Assembly (NCBI RefSeq): GCF_900116875.1
Contig: NZ_FPCC01000019.1
Span: 1-64,000, forward strand
Direction of reading: 5' to 3'
DNA from: Butyrivibrio sp. INlla21
GTDB lineage: Bacteria > Bacillota > Clostridia > Lachnospirales > Lachnospiraceae
Length of the DNA stretch: 64,000 nucleotides
Shown one piece after another: positions 55,545 to 64,000 of this stretch. The notes under the pieces are model-generated. The model did no database searches, had not been told where the DNA came from, and was given only the letters and a program-made list of their open reading frames with translations. Made by a program: the position numbers and the translations under genes. Every line of letters begins with the position of its first letter. Positions within the stretch are counted from its first letter, which is position 1.

Positions 55545-57794
55545 TCACACCTTAAAATCTGCGATCATAACGGGCTTCCCCGCAACAGCAAATGCGGGAA
55601 CAAATGCTGACGCGCTACCGTAGTAAGCATCGTACTCTCTCGCCACATCGTCGGCGCGGCGTGGTGATGCGGACACGATTTCTATTATCCCCTCTTTTTC
55701 CGTTTTATGCAAAATATCAAGAATATCCCCGTACATATCAGTGCCTTCCGGTGCTTCGCCCGGACTTGGATACAATAATACGGATACTTTAAGCTTACCG
55801 CCTGCGTTTCTTATAATCTCAAGCTTATTATTTAAAAGCTCCGCAAAAGAGCCATCGCATTCCGCCGGTTCATTTGCACCGATACAAACAAGAAGCTTCT
55901 TCTCGTTTGGCCCGGCACCGCCATGTACATCATCAACATATACTTTGCCACTTTGCACGGGACCTATGACGGCGTCACGTACTCTTATCTTATTTTCCCA
56001 GATATCCTTAGTCTTCTCACCGGCAAACGCGGTAAGTACTTCAACATAGCGTCTTTTGATATTCTCTGACTGCACATAAACAATATCCGCATATACAACA
56101 CCGGGAGCTGTAACATAATGTCCCATATTGTAGATGTCCGTTTTGTCATTAACACCAATCTCAGCCGTATCCGCGATCGGAACATATATTACTTCATCCG
56201 CATATTTTCTCACATTTTCCGCGTAAAATGAAGTGGGCACCGTAAGGCAAGGATTAGCGCCGTCATATGGGTTATGTATATATACGGTCTCGGGAGCATG
56301 CAAGGAAATATCATATCCGGCCCAGTCCGCATAATCTATGCCGCTGGGATAATCTTTCAAACACGTAGCATCCGCTATCTCTTCGTCGCTCATATTAATA
56401 TTGCCAAGAAACGTCTTCTTCATAAGAGGAAGCGGAACCACAAATACATCTGTTTTTTCATCGGATACAGCCATTTGATAATACTTGTCAAAAGACTTCC
56501 ACTCACGCGGACCGATACTAAGAAAGAGAACTTCTTTCCTGTCATAGATATTCTCTTTTACAGCTGCTGCCACCTTATCAAGCGCAGCCCTGCTTTGTGA
56601 AAAAAGAGCTTTCCCGTCTTCCTTTTTTCCATCGAAAGTCATGTCTCCTTCCAAGTTGCCTATCGCACTACACTCTTCCCAGAGTGCGTCACAAAAGGCT
56701 TGCAGCGCATCTACAACATTAAGAGTGCAAGGTCTTTTCTCGCCTTTCACATTCTCTGTCAGTGTTCCGAAATCCGCCGCCAGCTGCTGAAGATCTGCAA
56801 CATCCTGTGTAAGGTCATCCGGAAGAGCTTCAACAACATCAAGCAGTCTCTCCATCTCGGCAAGACATTCTTTTGCTATTGTCTTTAGAGAACCGCTCTT
56901 ATCGGGAGCGACACGCTCAAGCATCACTTCATCAAAAACAAATCTCGAAAGAGACTGTCCGCTCAGCTCCTCCATCTCTTTTTTCTGACCTTCAAAGAAT
57001 GGATAGTTATGACCGTCCCAAACCTTTTTTAAAGCGCAGTAATCTCCGTATCTTTTCCTAAGCATCTCATTGTAGCGGGCAGGCATGGGTATCGTCGTAT
57101 CTTCAAACGGAAGTCTTATGCTCTTTTCATACAGAGATTTATTCTCTCCCACTCTGTTTCCGTTTTTTAAAACCCAAGGAAAAATCTGTCCGACAAGATT
57201 TGATTCTTCAGGCTTAACCTCGGCCATCATCTTCTCGGCTGCTCTATAAAGCTCTACAGCGCTATCTCTTTTTCCTTCATCGTCTATATAGTTTTCTGCT
57301 TTGGCGAGAAGAGTCATTACTTCCTTATCTCGCGCCTTCTCTTTTTCCTCATCCTCATAAAGATAATCCTTTATAAAAATGTCGACGCCCGCAAGATACG
57401 GGAAATTGTTGTGTGTATCAAGATAGCTTATGTCAAAGCACATCTTGGAATAATTGACAACTCTTGCAAGAAAGAGCCAGTGATTTTCTTTTCTCTCATA
57501 GTCGTGTATCACATAATTATCGGGAAGTTCTTCATCCGCAACCTGTCTGAACTTCTCATAGTCATCCCTAAGCATGCAGATATCCAGATCATCGTCCCAC
57601 GGCACATATCCTCCGTGCCTTACCGCACCGAGAGCCGTCCCCCAATCGGCATAATATCTGATCCCATGCTTTTTGCATATTTCATCTATTGTCTCAAGAA
57701 CGTCCAGAGTAGCAGCCCACGCCTGCTTTATCGCAGTCGGAATGTAAAAACCGTTTCTGACTTCGTCTCTGAAAAAATCGATAGACCGATTCAT
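55545..57794 (-). CDS. LicD-like phosphotransferase with long second domain
   Basis: 749 residues. The N-terminal LicD domain (about 20-280) has GIRYYADWGTALGAVRHGG and VPWDDDLDICM, the metal-binding DDxD motif of phosphocholine/phospho-sugar transferases. A helical middle (about 300-420) leads to a GT-B-like C-terminal half (about 420-749) with FYAENVRKYADEVIYVPIAD and YVQSENIKRRYVEVL, which recalls CDP-glycerol glycerophosphotransferases. So one protein may carry two phosphoryl-alditol or phosphocholine transfer steps. GAGGGG before the ATG. First gene of the minus-strand cluster. Confidence 0.85.
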   Translation of the reverse strand: MNRSIDFFRDEVRNGFYIPTAIKQAWAATLDVLETIDEICKKHGIRYYADWGTALGAVRHGGYVPWDDDLDICMLRDDYEKFRQVADEELPDNYVIHDYERKENHWLFLARVVNYSKMCFDISYLDTHNNFPYLAGVDIFIKDYLYEDEEKEKARDKEVMTLLAKAENYIDDEGKRDSAVELYRAAEKMMAEVKPEESNLVGQIFPWVLKNGNRVGENKSLYEKSIRLPFEDTTIPMPARYNEMLRKRYGDYCALKKVWDGHNYPFFEGQKKEMEELSGQSLSRFVFDEVMLERVAPDKSGSLKTIAKECLAEMERLLDVVEALPDDLTQDVADLQQLAADFGTLTENVKGEKRPCTLNVVDALQAFCDALWEECSAIGNLEGDMTFDGKKEDGKALFSQSRAALDKVAAAVKENIYDRKEVLFLSIGPREWKSFDKYYQMAVSDEKTDVFVVPLPLMKKTFLGNINMSDEEIADATCLKDYPSGIDYADWAGYDISLHAPETVYIHNPYDGANPCLTVPTSFYAENVRKYADEVIYVPIADTAEIGVNDKTDIYNMGHYVTAPGVVYADIVYVQSENIKRRYVEVLTAFAGEKTKDIWENKIRVRDAVIGPVQSGKVYVDDVHGGAGPNEKKLLVCIGANEPAECDGSFAELLNNKLEIIRNAGGKLKVSVLLYPSPGEAPEGTDMYGDILDILHKTEKEGIIEIVSASPRRADDVAREYDAYYGSASAFVPAFAVAGKPVMIADFKV

Positions 57795-57835
57795 CGTCTG
57801 TCCCCTCTCACTTATAAAACGCTTATATCTCTTCT

Positions 57836-57864
57836 ATTTTACTAACTTATACGCATTTCAACAA
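57836..57864 (-). promoter_or_regulatory. Promoter of the polysaccharide cluster
   Basis: On the minus strand TTGTTG (57859-57864) stands 17 bp from TAAAAT (57836-57841), 42 bp upstream of the LicD-like start. Confidence 0.55.
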
Positions 57865-57895
57865 TTGTTTATCTTATGTCTTTATACATGTCAGA

Positions 57896-57924
57896 TTGAT
57901 TCTTATCCTTATCTCTTGTATCAT
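57896..57924 (+). promoter_or_regulatory. Promoter of the chain-length gene
   Basis: TTGATT (57896-57901) stands 17 bp from TATCAT (57919-57924). It lies 32 bp upstream of the TTG start and diverges from the cluster promoter, so both may share control. Confidence 0.55.
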
Positions 57925-57956
57925 ATTAACGGGAAAATTTTTTAGAGGGAGAATAA

Positions 57957-58952
57957 TTGACAATGGAAAACTACAGAGAAAATCTGGAGATAGATCTTAA
58001 AGATCTGGCCAAATACATCTTCAAATTTTGGAAGACAATAATTCTTTTTGCCATTATCGGATTGATACTTGGAACTGCATTATGCGCGGTTAAAGATTAT
58101 AAAGAAGCACATTCCGATAAAAAGGAAAATGAGTTTGCCGATCTTGATATCGAACTTTCGGACAAGCAGCTCGTCGAGGTTGAGCTTGCTCTCGATACAT
58201 ACAAGGTTTATCAGAAAACTCGCGAAACCGTAAAGAGCAGCATTCTTCAAGACCTTGAAAAATTCAATGCTTCAAATGACATTGATAAAGACGGCGCAGA
58301 GGGTCTTTGGTACAAGATACAGGCACTTAATACATCCTCAACCGCACAGCTTTCAGGTGGCGGTTCTGTTTACGGTTCACTTGATGCCGATCAGAAAAAA
58401 GCTTTTGATATAAGAATAAAAAGATTCGAAACCGAGGAGGTTATTGCTGCAACTCCTTATGACAATCACTTAAAACTCGGCTTCTTGGGTGCCTTTGGAT
58501 GCGCTTTTCTTGCGATCGTATTCCTTGCACTTATATATGTTCTTTCACCCAAGCTTAAAACCGAAGATGATATCAGATCTGCATTTAAGCTTCCGGTACT
58601 CGGTTCCATCGTAAAGAAAACCGACGACGGACTTGCTGTTATCTGCAGCAGCATCATGGCTCTTGCACATGGCAAAAACGCCAAGAACATCCTTCTTTGC
58701 TCATCTCTTGCAGAAGGCGGCGCAAGCAGCTACATGACACAGGTTGAGGAATTCCTTAAGGGTAAAAACATTCCCGTTTCAATTGCTAGCAACATCTTAA
58801 GCGATCCTTCTTCAATCGATAAAGCCGCTGAATCCGACGGACTTATCTTATTTGAGGGTATCGGCGAATCAACTTATGAAAACATCAGCAGAGAAGTTGA
58901 ACTTACAAACAACCTCGGAATCAACGTTCTCGGAACGGTTGTCGTTAAGTAA
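57957..58952 (+). CDS. Wzz-like chain-length protein with degenerate kinase domain
   Basis: 331 residues. Two membrane segments (about 26-44 and 174-196) enclose an outer coiled domain. After the second, the linker SPKLKTEDDIRSAFKLPVLG leads to a domain shaped like a BY-kinase (CpsD/Wzc). Where the P-loop should be it reads LLCSSLAEGGASSYM (about 247-260), so the Walker A Lys is lost; the Walker A' Asp and tyrosine tail are also absent. It ends with NLGINVLGTVVVK, the usual last strand. The fold would bind no ATP. GAGGGAG favours the TTG at 57957; ATG at 57963 is the alternative. Confidence 0.85.
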   Translation: MTMENYRENLEIDLKDLAKYIFKFWKTIILFAIIGLILGTALCAVKDYKEAHSDKKENEFADLDIELSDKQLVEVELALDTYKVYQKTRETVKSSILQDLEKFNASNDIDKDGAEGLWYKIQALNTSSTAQLSGGGSVYGSLDADQKKAFDIRIKRFETEEVIAATPYDNHLKLGFLGAFGCAFLAIVFLALIYVLSPKLKTEDDIRSAFKLPVLGSIVKKTDDGLAVICSSIMALAHGKNAKNILLCSSLAEGGASSYMTQVEEFLKGKNIPVSIASNILSDPSSIDKAAESDGLILFEGIGESTYENISREVELTNNLGINVLGTVVVK

Positions 58953-58980
58953 TCAGCCTGCAAAGGAAGCAATAAAACAA

Positions 58981-59015
58981 AAGAAGCAATCACGTAATGT
59001 GGTTGCTTCTTTTTT
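58981..59015. terminator. Bidirectional terminator
   Basis: A 13-bp stem (58981-58993 with 58999-59011, one G-T pair) with T6 on the plus strand and T-rich DNA on the minus strand. It lies between two convergent genes. Confidence 0.88.
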
Positions 59016-59017
59016 GG

Positions 59018-59788
59018 TTATGGTCTGATAATATCTACGATATTGTCACCGTATTCTATTTTATTTCTCTTAAGGAACTCATTAAACTCAGGAACATCCT
59101 CGGGGTTAATAAGTACTCTGGGGTCATGGGCATCACAGCCAATGACAAACTTCGCTCCCATCTCGGAAGCCATCTTAAAGAACCTGTCACTCGGATAATG
59201 TCTTCCATCAACAAATCCGTAGACATTTACTTCAAGCGGGAAATCAAGCTCTATTGAAGCTTCTACGATGCGTCTCATATGCTTAAGATATTTTTCTTCA
59301 TCTCCCGTATAGTTCATAAGATCGGGATGACACAGATATGTAAAAAGACCTGTCTCCATTCCTTCAATGGCAAGGTCAACATATGCTTTTAACTTATCTT
59401 CGTCGTTTGTCGGAGCTCCGACATAGAATCCGTCCACTTCATTCGGCGCAAAGTGCTGCCCCAGGATCATGTAATCAAGCGGAAACTTTCTAAGCTCATC
59501 CATCAGACGATCAAAAAATCTGTGTGAATATTCAACCTCATATCCTATAAGGATCTGTATCTTATCTTTGTACTCTTCTCTCAAGCTTACAAGAGTGGAT
59601 GTGTAATCCTCAAGTTCCGACATATCCATTCTGATTCCCGAAACAAAGCCCTCGGGATAAGGCTGTGGAACATGATCGGAAAAACCCAGTATCTTATAAC
59701 CTTTTTTTATCGCGGCTTCTATATATTCTCTCTCCGAGCCGGCGGCATGCTTACACCTTATCGTGTGGGTGTGGTAATTTGCTAACAT
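59018..59788 (-). CDS. PHP-domain histidinol-phosphatase-like
   Basis: 256 residues. PHP metal-binding motifs: NYHTHTIRCKHAAGSEREY at the start, GFSDHVPQP, the Glu/His in IGYEVEYSH, YMILGQHF, TYLCHPDLMNY and VIGCDAHDP. This is the HisJ/HisK form of histidinol-phosphatase. No other his gene is near; it follows a sugar transporter, so it may have another phosphate ester as substrate. AAGGAG before the ATG. Confidence 0.87.
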   Translation of the reverse strand: MLANYHTHTIRCKHAAGSEREYIEAAIKKGYKILGFSDHVPQPYPEGFVSGIRMDMSELEDYTSTLVSLREEYKDKIQILIGYEVEYSHRFFDRLMDELRKFPLDYMILGQHFAPNEVDGFYVGAPTNDEDKLKAYVDLAIEGMETGLFTYLCHPDLMNYTGDEEKYLKHMRRIVEASIELDFPLEVNVYGFVDGRHYPSDRFFKMASEMGAKFVIGCDAHDPRVLINPEDVPEFNEFLKRNKIEYGDNIVDIIRP

Positions 59789-59802
59789 CTAAAGCGCTCT
59801 CC

Positions 59803-60651
59803 TTATCCTTTTACCGCTCCCGCTGTCATGCCTGAAATGAAATACCTGTTAAATCCTATATAGATGAGTATCATTGGAACCAGTGAAATCGCTGTACCCG
59901 CAAGCATCAAATTCCAGGAAGATGCGGCATCTCCCGAAGACTTAAGATGCATTATGCCTACAACCAAAGGCATGCGAGAAGTGTCCGTCATTGTAAATAC
60001 CATCGGAAGCATGTAATCATTCCACGCACTTCTGAACGCGAGTATGGCAACAGTAGCTATAAGCGGCTTGCAAAGAGGAAAGATGATCCTTGTATATATT
60101 CCTGCAAAAGAGCATCCGTCAATCTTGGCAGCCTCGTCAATCTCCTTTGGAATGGATGTGATGAAACCTCTCGCGATGAAAAGATTGGTAACATTCATTC
60201 CGAAGACACGTATTATAATAACGCCCCACAGTGATTTATTCAAATGCACCGCCTTCATTATCATAAGAAGTGGATAAAGAGTCAGTGTACCCAATGAAAC
60301 AAACATTGATGAGACCATAAAATAGAAAATTATCTCTTTTCCCTTAAAGGTACCTCTGGAAAAAGCATATCCACAAACGGTACTGGACATTATCGCACCT
60401 ATAACACAAAAGAACGATAAGAAAATACTGTTCTTGGTATAGGTTGAGAAATCCGCAAGTTCCCATGCTTTAGAATAATTCTCAAGAACAAAGTGTTTTG
60501 GAATAAGCGTGTTTCCCGTCGTCAAAATGTCCATGTTACTCTTGAATGAGGACATGAAAGTGTAGAAAACCGGAAAGAAACTGAGCATAAAGAATACCAA
60601 CAAAAAGAGGTAGATAAGCGTGTTTCCGAAATTTCTTTTTACCCTGTACAT
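59803..60651 (-). CDS. Sugar ABC transporter permease (MalG type)
   Basis: 282 residues, six membrane segments. The EAA loop SIPKEIDEAAKIDGCSFAGI is intact. First segment is followed by FMSSFKSNMDILTTGNTLIP, as in CUT1-type permeases. GGGAGG 6 nt before the ATG; 12 bp after the MalF-like gene. Acts with it and with the binding protein; no ATPase is encoded here, so a shared MsmK-like ATPase elsewhere is likely. Confidence 0.94.
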   Translation of the reverse strand: MYRVKRNFGNTLIYLFLLVFFMLSFFPVFYTFMSSFKSNMDILTTGNTLIPKHFVLENYSKAWELADFSTYTKNSIFLSFFCVIGAIMSSTVCGYAFSRGTFKGKEIIFYFMVSSMFVSLGTLTLYPLLMIMKAVHLNKSLWGVIIIRVFGMNVTNLFIARGFITSIPKEIDEAAKIDGCSFAGIYTRIIFPLCKPLIATVAILAFRSAWNDYMLPMVFTMTDTSRMPLVVGIMHLKSSGDAASSWNLMLAGTAISLVPMILIYIGFNRYFISGMTAGAVKG

Positions 60652-60663
60652 ATTCTGCCTCCC

Positions 60664-61572
60664 TTAGCCTTCGTATTCTTTCAGTTTTTTGGTAGCCTTG
60701 AGATAAACAAAGGTCACCAATCCAAGGAAGATTGCCGTGATAAGCGCCATCGCGGAAGCATATCCGACTTCTATATTCCTTCCTGATTTTCCGAAGAACG
60801 ACTTGTATATGTATGTCATGACAACCTCGGTTGTACCCCCGGGCTGTCCGTTTGTGCATGATATTACGAGATCGCATACCTTAAGACTTCCTACAATCGC
60901 CATGAGAAGTATCGACTGGAATATCGGAGCTATCATGGGAAGAGTTATCTTAAAAAATCTCGTTAGTCCCGTAGCTCCGTCTATACTTGCGCAGTCATAG
61001 AGTTCCTGTGGAATGCTCTGAAGCGCCATCAAAAAGAAGATCATATTGATACCGTAGTTCTGCCATACCGATGCTATTCCCAATATCAGCATGGCTTTCC
61101 ACTTGGTATTGAACCAGTTGATTGGCTTTTCTATAAGACCTATATTGGCAAGAATACCGTTCACCATACCGTTGTGTGATGCAAACAGGAGTGAAAAGAT
61201 AAGTCCTATAATAACCGCCGATATGATCGCCGGAAGAAAAAGTGTAACCCTGAAAAAAGCCATTCCTTTCAGTTTCTTGTTAAGAAGAACCGCAAGGAGG
61301 AGGGCTAGCGGTATCTCTACCGCCAGCTTTCCAGCCGAGAGGATTACAGTATTGAGAAGAGACTGCCAGAAATCGGGATCTCTTTTGAATGCTCTGACAA
61401 AGTTGGCCAGACCCGTGAAATCGCAATCGCCGAATCCGCTGTAATTTGTAAACGCATATCTTAGTATGTAAACGATCGGAACGTAGCTGAACATGATAAA
61501 ACCGACAAAAAACGGAAGTATCATCAAGAACGCTTGCACATTGTCGTCGCTGAGTCTAAGCTTTTTTCTCAT
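60664..61572 (-). CDS. Sugar ABC transporter permease (MalF type)
   Basis: 302 residues, six membrane segments. The EAA loop is SIPQELYDCASIDGATGLTR. FYVP-like start segment (MILPFFVGFIMFSYVPIVYI) and LNTVILSAGKLAVEIPLALL are typical of the CUT1 family. It lies 8 bp after the binding-protein gene with only a weak ribosome site, so coupling is likely. Confidence 0.94.
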   Translation of the reverse strand: MRKKLRLSDDNVQAFLMILPFFVGFIMFSYVPIVYILRYAFTNYSGFGDCDFTGLANFVRAFKRDPDFWQSLLNTVILSAGKLAVEIPLALLLAVLLNKKLKGMAFFRVTLFLPAIISAVIIGLIFSLLFASHNGMVNGILANIGLIEKPINWFNTKWKAMLILGIASVWQNYGINMIFFLMALQSIPQELYDCASIDGATGLTRFFKITLPMIAPIFQSILLMAIVGSLKVCDLVISCTNGQPGGTTEVVMTYIYKSFFGKSGRNIEVGYASAMALITAIFLGLVTFVYLKATKKLKEYEG

Positions 61573-61580
61573 ATCTTATA

Positions 61581-63011
61581 TTAGTCTCTCTTTACGTTAT
61601 AACTTGAGGGTGCGATATAATCTTTTAGCTCTGCTTCATCAAGCTCTTTTAGTCCGCCGTTCAAGCGATCGTCAAGATCTTTCAAAACAGTAGCCGCATC
61701 CTCCGAATATCCGCCCGAGAAGAGCTTTGCAAGTGTTTCTCTTGCGGAAAGTCCTTCGTATGTGATAACACCCTTGGGGTCAGCCATTCTTACTATGAAC
61801 TGATTGTCCTTGAATGTTGAGAACTCTTTCCATCCCTTTACGGATGATTCTCCCGCGATATCAAGAACTTCGCTTCTGTAAGGAATATACATTCCCTGCT
61901 CGTACATCTCTACAAGATTCTCATCTGCATAGAACCACTCAAGAACTCTTGCGATCTTAGATGTATCTTTTGCATCGAGTGCCTTCTTGGCAACACCGAG
62001 AAGATCGACTGCGGCAACCATCTCTTTGTAGTCGTAACCTCCTTCTTTGATCGTAGGAGGATCGCATACTACCCAGTTGCACTCTGCAGGGAACTGCTCT
62101 GTGTAAACAGCAACATCAAAACTTGCTGCCATAACGATACCGACTCTGCCTGCGGCAAACTGCGCTCTTGCAGTGTCTGCATCCATATTCTCGTATCCGG
62201 GGAATACGCTTCCGTCATCGATCATTCCGAGAATATCCTGTACGATCGGAAGTCCGTCTGAGTACTTATAGGTTCCGGAAACGGCATCATAACCGAAGTG
62301 TCCGAGCGCTGCTGAGGATACACTGTAAATATAATGATCGAGTGTCCATCCGCTCTGAAGCGCAAGGAAGAATCCGTATGCCTCTCCGTTCGAAGCGTCT
62401 GTAATGATCTTGGCATCTTCTCTTACCTGATCCCAGGTTGTGGGAATTTCCTTGATTCCTGCCTTGTCAAAAAGATCCTGATTTATGATCATCTTATATG
62501 ACTGAAGGCTGTAAGGAAGTGTATAAACCTTATCATCAAAAACCTGATCGCCTATGATAAGATCGTCCTTACTGTACTTTGAAAGAAGTGAATCGCTTCC
62601 CTCAAGATCTGAAATAGGTACCGCATATCCGGCACTTACATATTTTGCAAAAGTATTGGATGACGGTCTGAAAAGATCGGGACCGTCATTAGCCATGAGA
62701 GCTACATTGACTACGTCCGCATAATCAGAACCATACACCGTATAGTCGATCTGGATCCCCTCTTCTTTTCCGATCGTGTTGTTAAACTCTTCTACCTGAG
62801 CTTCTCTGATAGTCTGTTCATGTGCATTGTCACTCCATACCGTAACAACCTGAACATCGCCCGCAGGAGCCTTTTCGCCGTCCGCAGTTTTATCTGCTCC
62901 ATCAGAACTTGTCTGCGAAGCAGTATCACCCGTTCCGCTGTTTCCGCACGCTGATACCGTCATTGCCAGCATTACGGAAGCCAGTATTAGCGACATGATT
63001 TTTTTCTTCAT
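61581..63011 (-). CDS. Sugar-binding lipoprotein of the ABC transporter
   Basis: 476 residues. Signal peptide with lipobox VSAC (Cys22), then a Ser/Thr/Asp-rich linker. The extracellular solute-binding domain (family 1) shows VTVWSDNAHEQTIREAQVEE, PDLFRPSSNTFAKYV and GRVGIVMAASFDVAVY. Tyr and Trp residues are frequent in the binding face, fitting an oligosaccharide. GGAGG before the ATG. First gene of the operon, divergent from a membrane-protein gene. Confidence 0.93.
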   Translation of the reverse strand: MKKKIMSLILASVMLAMTVSACGNSGTGDTASQTSSDGADKTADGEKAPAGDVQVVTVWSDNAHEQTIREAQVEEFNNTIGKEEGIQIDYTVYGSDYADVVNVALMANDGPDLFRPSSNTFAKYVSAGYAVPISDLEGSDSLLSKYSKDDLIIGDQVFDDKVYTLPYSLQSYKMIINQDLFDKAGIKEIPTTWDQVREDAKIITDASNGEAYGFFLALQSGWTLDHYIYSVSSAALGHFGYDAVSGTYKYSDGLPIVQDILGMIDDGSVFPGYENMDADTARAQFAAGRVGIVMAASFDVAVYTEQFPAECNWVVCDPPTIKEGGYDYKEMVAAVDLLGVAKKALDAKDTSKIARVLEWFYADENLVEMYEQGMYIPYRSEVLDIAGESSVKGWKEFSTFKDNQFIVRMADPKGVITYEGLSARETLAKLFSGGYSEDAATVLKDLDDRLNGGLKELDEAELKDYIAPSSYNVKRD

Positions 63012-63055
63012 TAATTTCCCTCCTCCATTAAAAAACGTTAATCCTTTATAAAATG

Positions 63056-63061
63056 ATTATA
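63056..63061 (-). promoter_or_regulatory. -10 box of the sugar transporter operon
   Basis: On the minus strand a perfect TATAAT, 45 bp upstream of the binding-protein ATG. The -35 is weak (TGTTCC), so an activator could be needed. Confidence 0.5.
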
Positions 63062-63085
63062 TGAACTTTTTTGCACCCGGAACAG

Positions 63086-63114
63086 TTGGAATTTTTTTAC
63101 ACCTTTTATACAAT
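63086..63114 (+). promoter_or_regulatory. Promoter of the divergent membrane-protein gene
   Basis: TTGGAA (63086-63091) stands 17 bp from TACAAT (63109-63114), 46 bp before the ATG at 63161. Confidence 0.5.
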
Positions 63115-63160
63115 CAACATAGGTAGTACAATACAAAATACATGGGAGGGTGTAAATTTT

Positions 63161-64000
63161 ATGGCAATCAGTGTTCTATTGCTATTAATATGTGCGATGG
63201 TACTTATTTTTCTTGTGCCGCACAGCAGATACGGTCTCCCCATGTTCTTCATGATCATCGGTATCATTTTTACAACCATTTCGGTTCTTTTTCAGTATTA
63301 CAGTTCATCAAGTTATGTCCCGCCCACATATTTTCCGCTTCGTGATCTCGATATTTTCATATACAGATTCGTCGGCCACAGCTTCAAGCTCCCGATGAAA
63401 TACATGCAGCTTGTAAGGAATCTTGGCGTTGTCATCTACCTTCTCGGAATCTCAACACTTATCGATGTTATAAGACGAAACGTCAAACAGGGCGGACCCG
63501 ACACTTCAGTTACGGCTTTTCTTGTTTCAAAGATCATATTCGCAGTGCTGGCCGTAGCTTATCTTTGTTTTTACAGCACCAAAAACGCCTTTTCCGCGTA
63601 TTTAAAATATCATTCCATGAATGAGATCTCGCAACACAGATTGAAACTTCTTTACAGCTTTACACACTCCGTTTTCAGCATTGTCATCGTAATCTACATG
63701 TTTTATCCGCTTCTTTTTTTCCTTTTTAACCTGGTAAAAAAGAAGATGACATGTTTTCTCAGTACAACGATAATACTGTTTACAAGTGTCTCTTTAATAA
63801 ACATCGCTTTCTATCACTTTATTTTTGTCGGCCTGTTCAAAAACAGCCCTTCATATGTATTTAACACGGGATTTTGGTTCTTTAACAGAATTAAAAGGAT
63901 CCCTCCGATGTACATAAGTCTCTATCCCGTGTTTGCGCTTGGAATCCTCATCTTTATCGTTATCAGCATTAACGGATTCTTTTCCCTGGATCTTATCGCA
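63161..64000 (+). CDS. Multi-spanning membrane protein, partial
   Basis: The frame is open from ATG 63161 to the window edge: 280 codons with no stop. GGGAGGG lies at 63144-63150. The visible part has about seven membrane segments (such as FFMIIGIIFTTISVLF and LYPVFALGILIFIVISI) with short loops. This could be the sensor part of a membrane histidine kinase that controls the divergent sugar transporter, or a transporter subunit. No soluble domain is reached, so no function is given. Confidence 0.8.
   Translation, partial: MAISVLLLLICAMVLIFLVPHSRYGLPMFFMIIGIIFTTISVLFQYYSSSSYVPPTYFPLRDLDIFIYRFVGHSFKLPMKYMQLVRNLGVVIYLLGISTLIDVIRRNVKQGGPDTSVTAFLVSKIIFAVLAVAYLCFYSTKNAFSAYLKYHSMNEISQHRLKLLYSFTHSVFSIVIVIYMFYPLLFFLFNLVKKKMTCFLSTTIILFTSVSLINIAFYHFIFVGLFKNSPSYVFNTGFWFFNRIKRIPPMYISLYPVFALGILIFIVISINGFFSLDLIA

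Overview
The window looks like a chromosomal segment of a low-to-mid GC Gram-positive gut or rumen bacterium of the Lachnospiraceae, most like Butyrivibrio. The reasons are AGGAGG-type ribosome sites, the [4Fe-4S]-type purF with a propeptide, a 1197-residue protein and ASKHA-like partner of a type I know from Lachnospiraceae, and a large exopolysaccharide cluster. This placement is inference from gene content; there is no rRNA in the window.

Layout, left to right. (1) 2-1652: an IS110-family element of the IS1111 type, with subterminal inverted repeats and a structured, non-coding 3' region that I propose encodes its bridge RNA. (2) 1740-4411: a cyclophilin, an LprI-like anchored protein and a secreted four-repeat protein. 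(3) 4609-10882, minus strand: metF followed by moxR, DUF58, a small membrane protein, two VWA proteins and a TPR protein (a Bat-like operon). (4) 10903-13812: purB and purF. (5) 13895-20957: a four-gene operon of unknown function (giant beta-domain/solenoid protein, Hsp70/actin-fold-like protein, helical repeat protein, coiled-coil membrane protein). (6) 20958-21790: 833 bp without a gene, holding two 122-bp imperfect palindromes around four regularly built dyads. (7) 21791-26553: a MacB-like ABC exporter with an operator-controlled promoter. (8) 26841-31245: a YtrA-type GntR regulator, an ABC ATPase, two membrane proteins and two CPBP proteases. (9) 31399-57794: about 26 kb on the minus strand for making and exporting a cell-surface polysaccharide, with the chain-length regulator diverging at 57957. 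(10) 59018-63011: a sugar ABC importer plus a PHP phosphatase. A divergent membrane-protein gene runs off the right edge from 63161.

How the polysaccharide genes fit together. A WbaP-type phosphoglycosyltransferase (49161-50636) starts the lipid-linked unit. A WecG/TagA enzyme fused to a membrane domain, two GT2 enzymes, several GT-C-like membrane proteins, a LicD-like bifunctional protein and two radical SAM/SPASM proteins extend or decorate it. ManC, a UDP-glucuronate 4-epimerase and an FdtA/FdtB-like pair supply sugar nucleotides. The Wzx-like protein flips the unit and the Wzy-like protein polymerises it. The Wzz-like protein, fused to a kinase-like domain that has lost its P-loop, would set chain length.

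The strongest leads for something undescribed are the palindrome-bounded dyad cassette at 21087-21695, the four-gene operon beside it at 13895-20957, and the candidate bridge RNA at 1236-1560, which repeats sequence found at the element's right junction.
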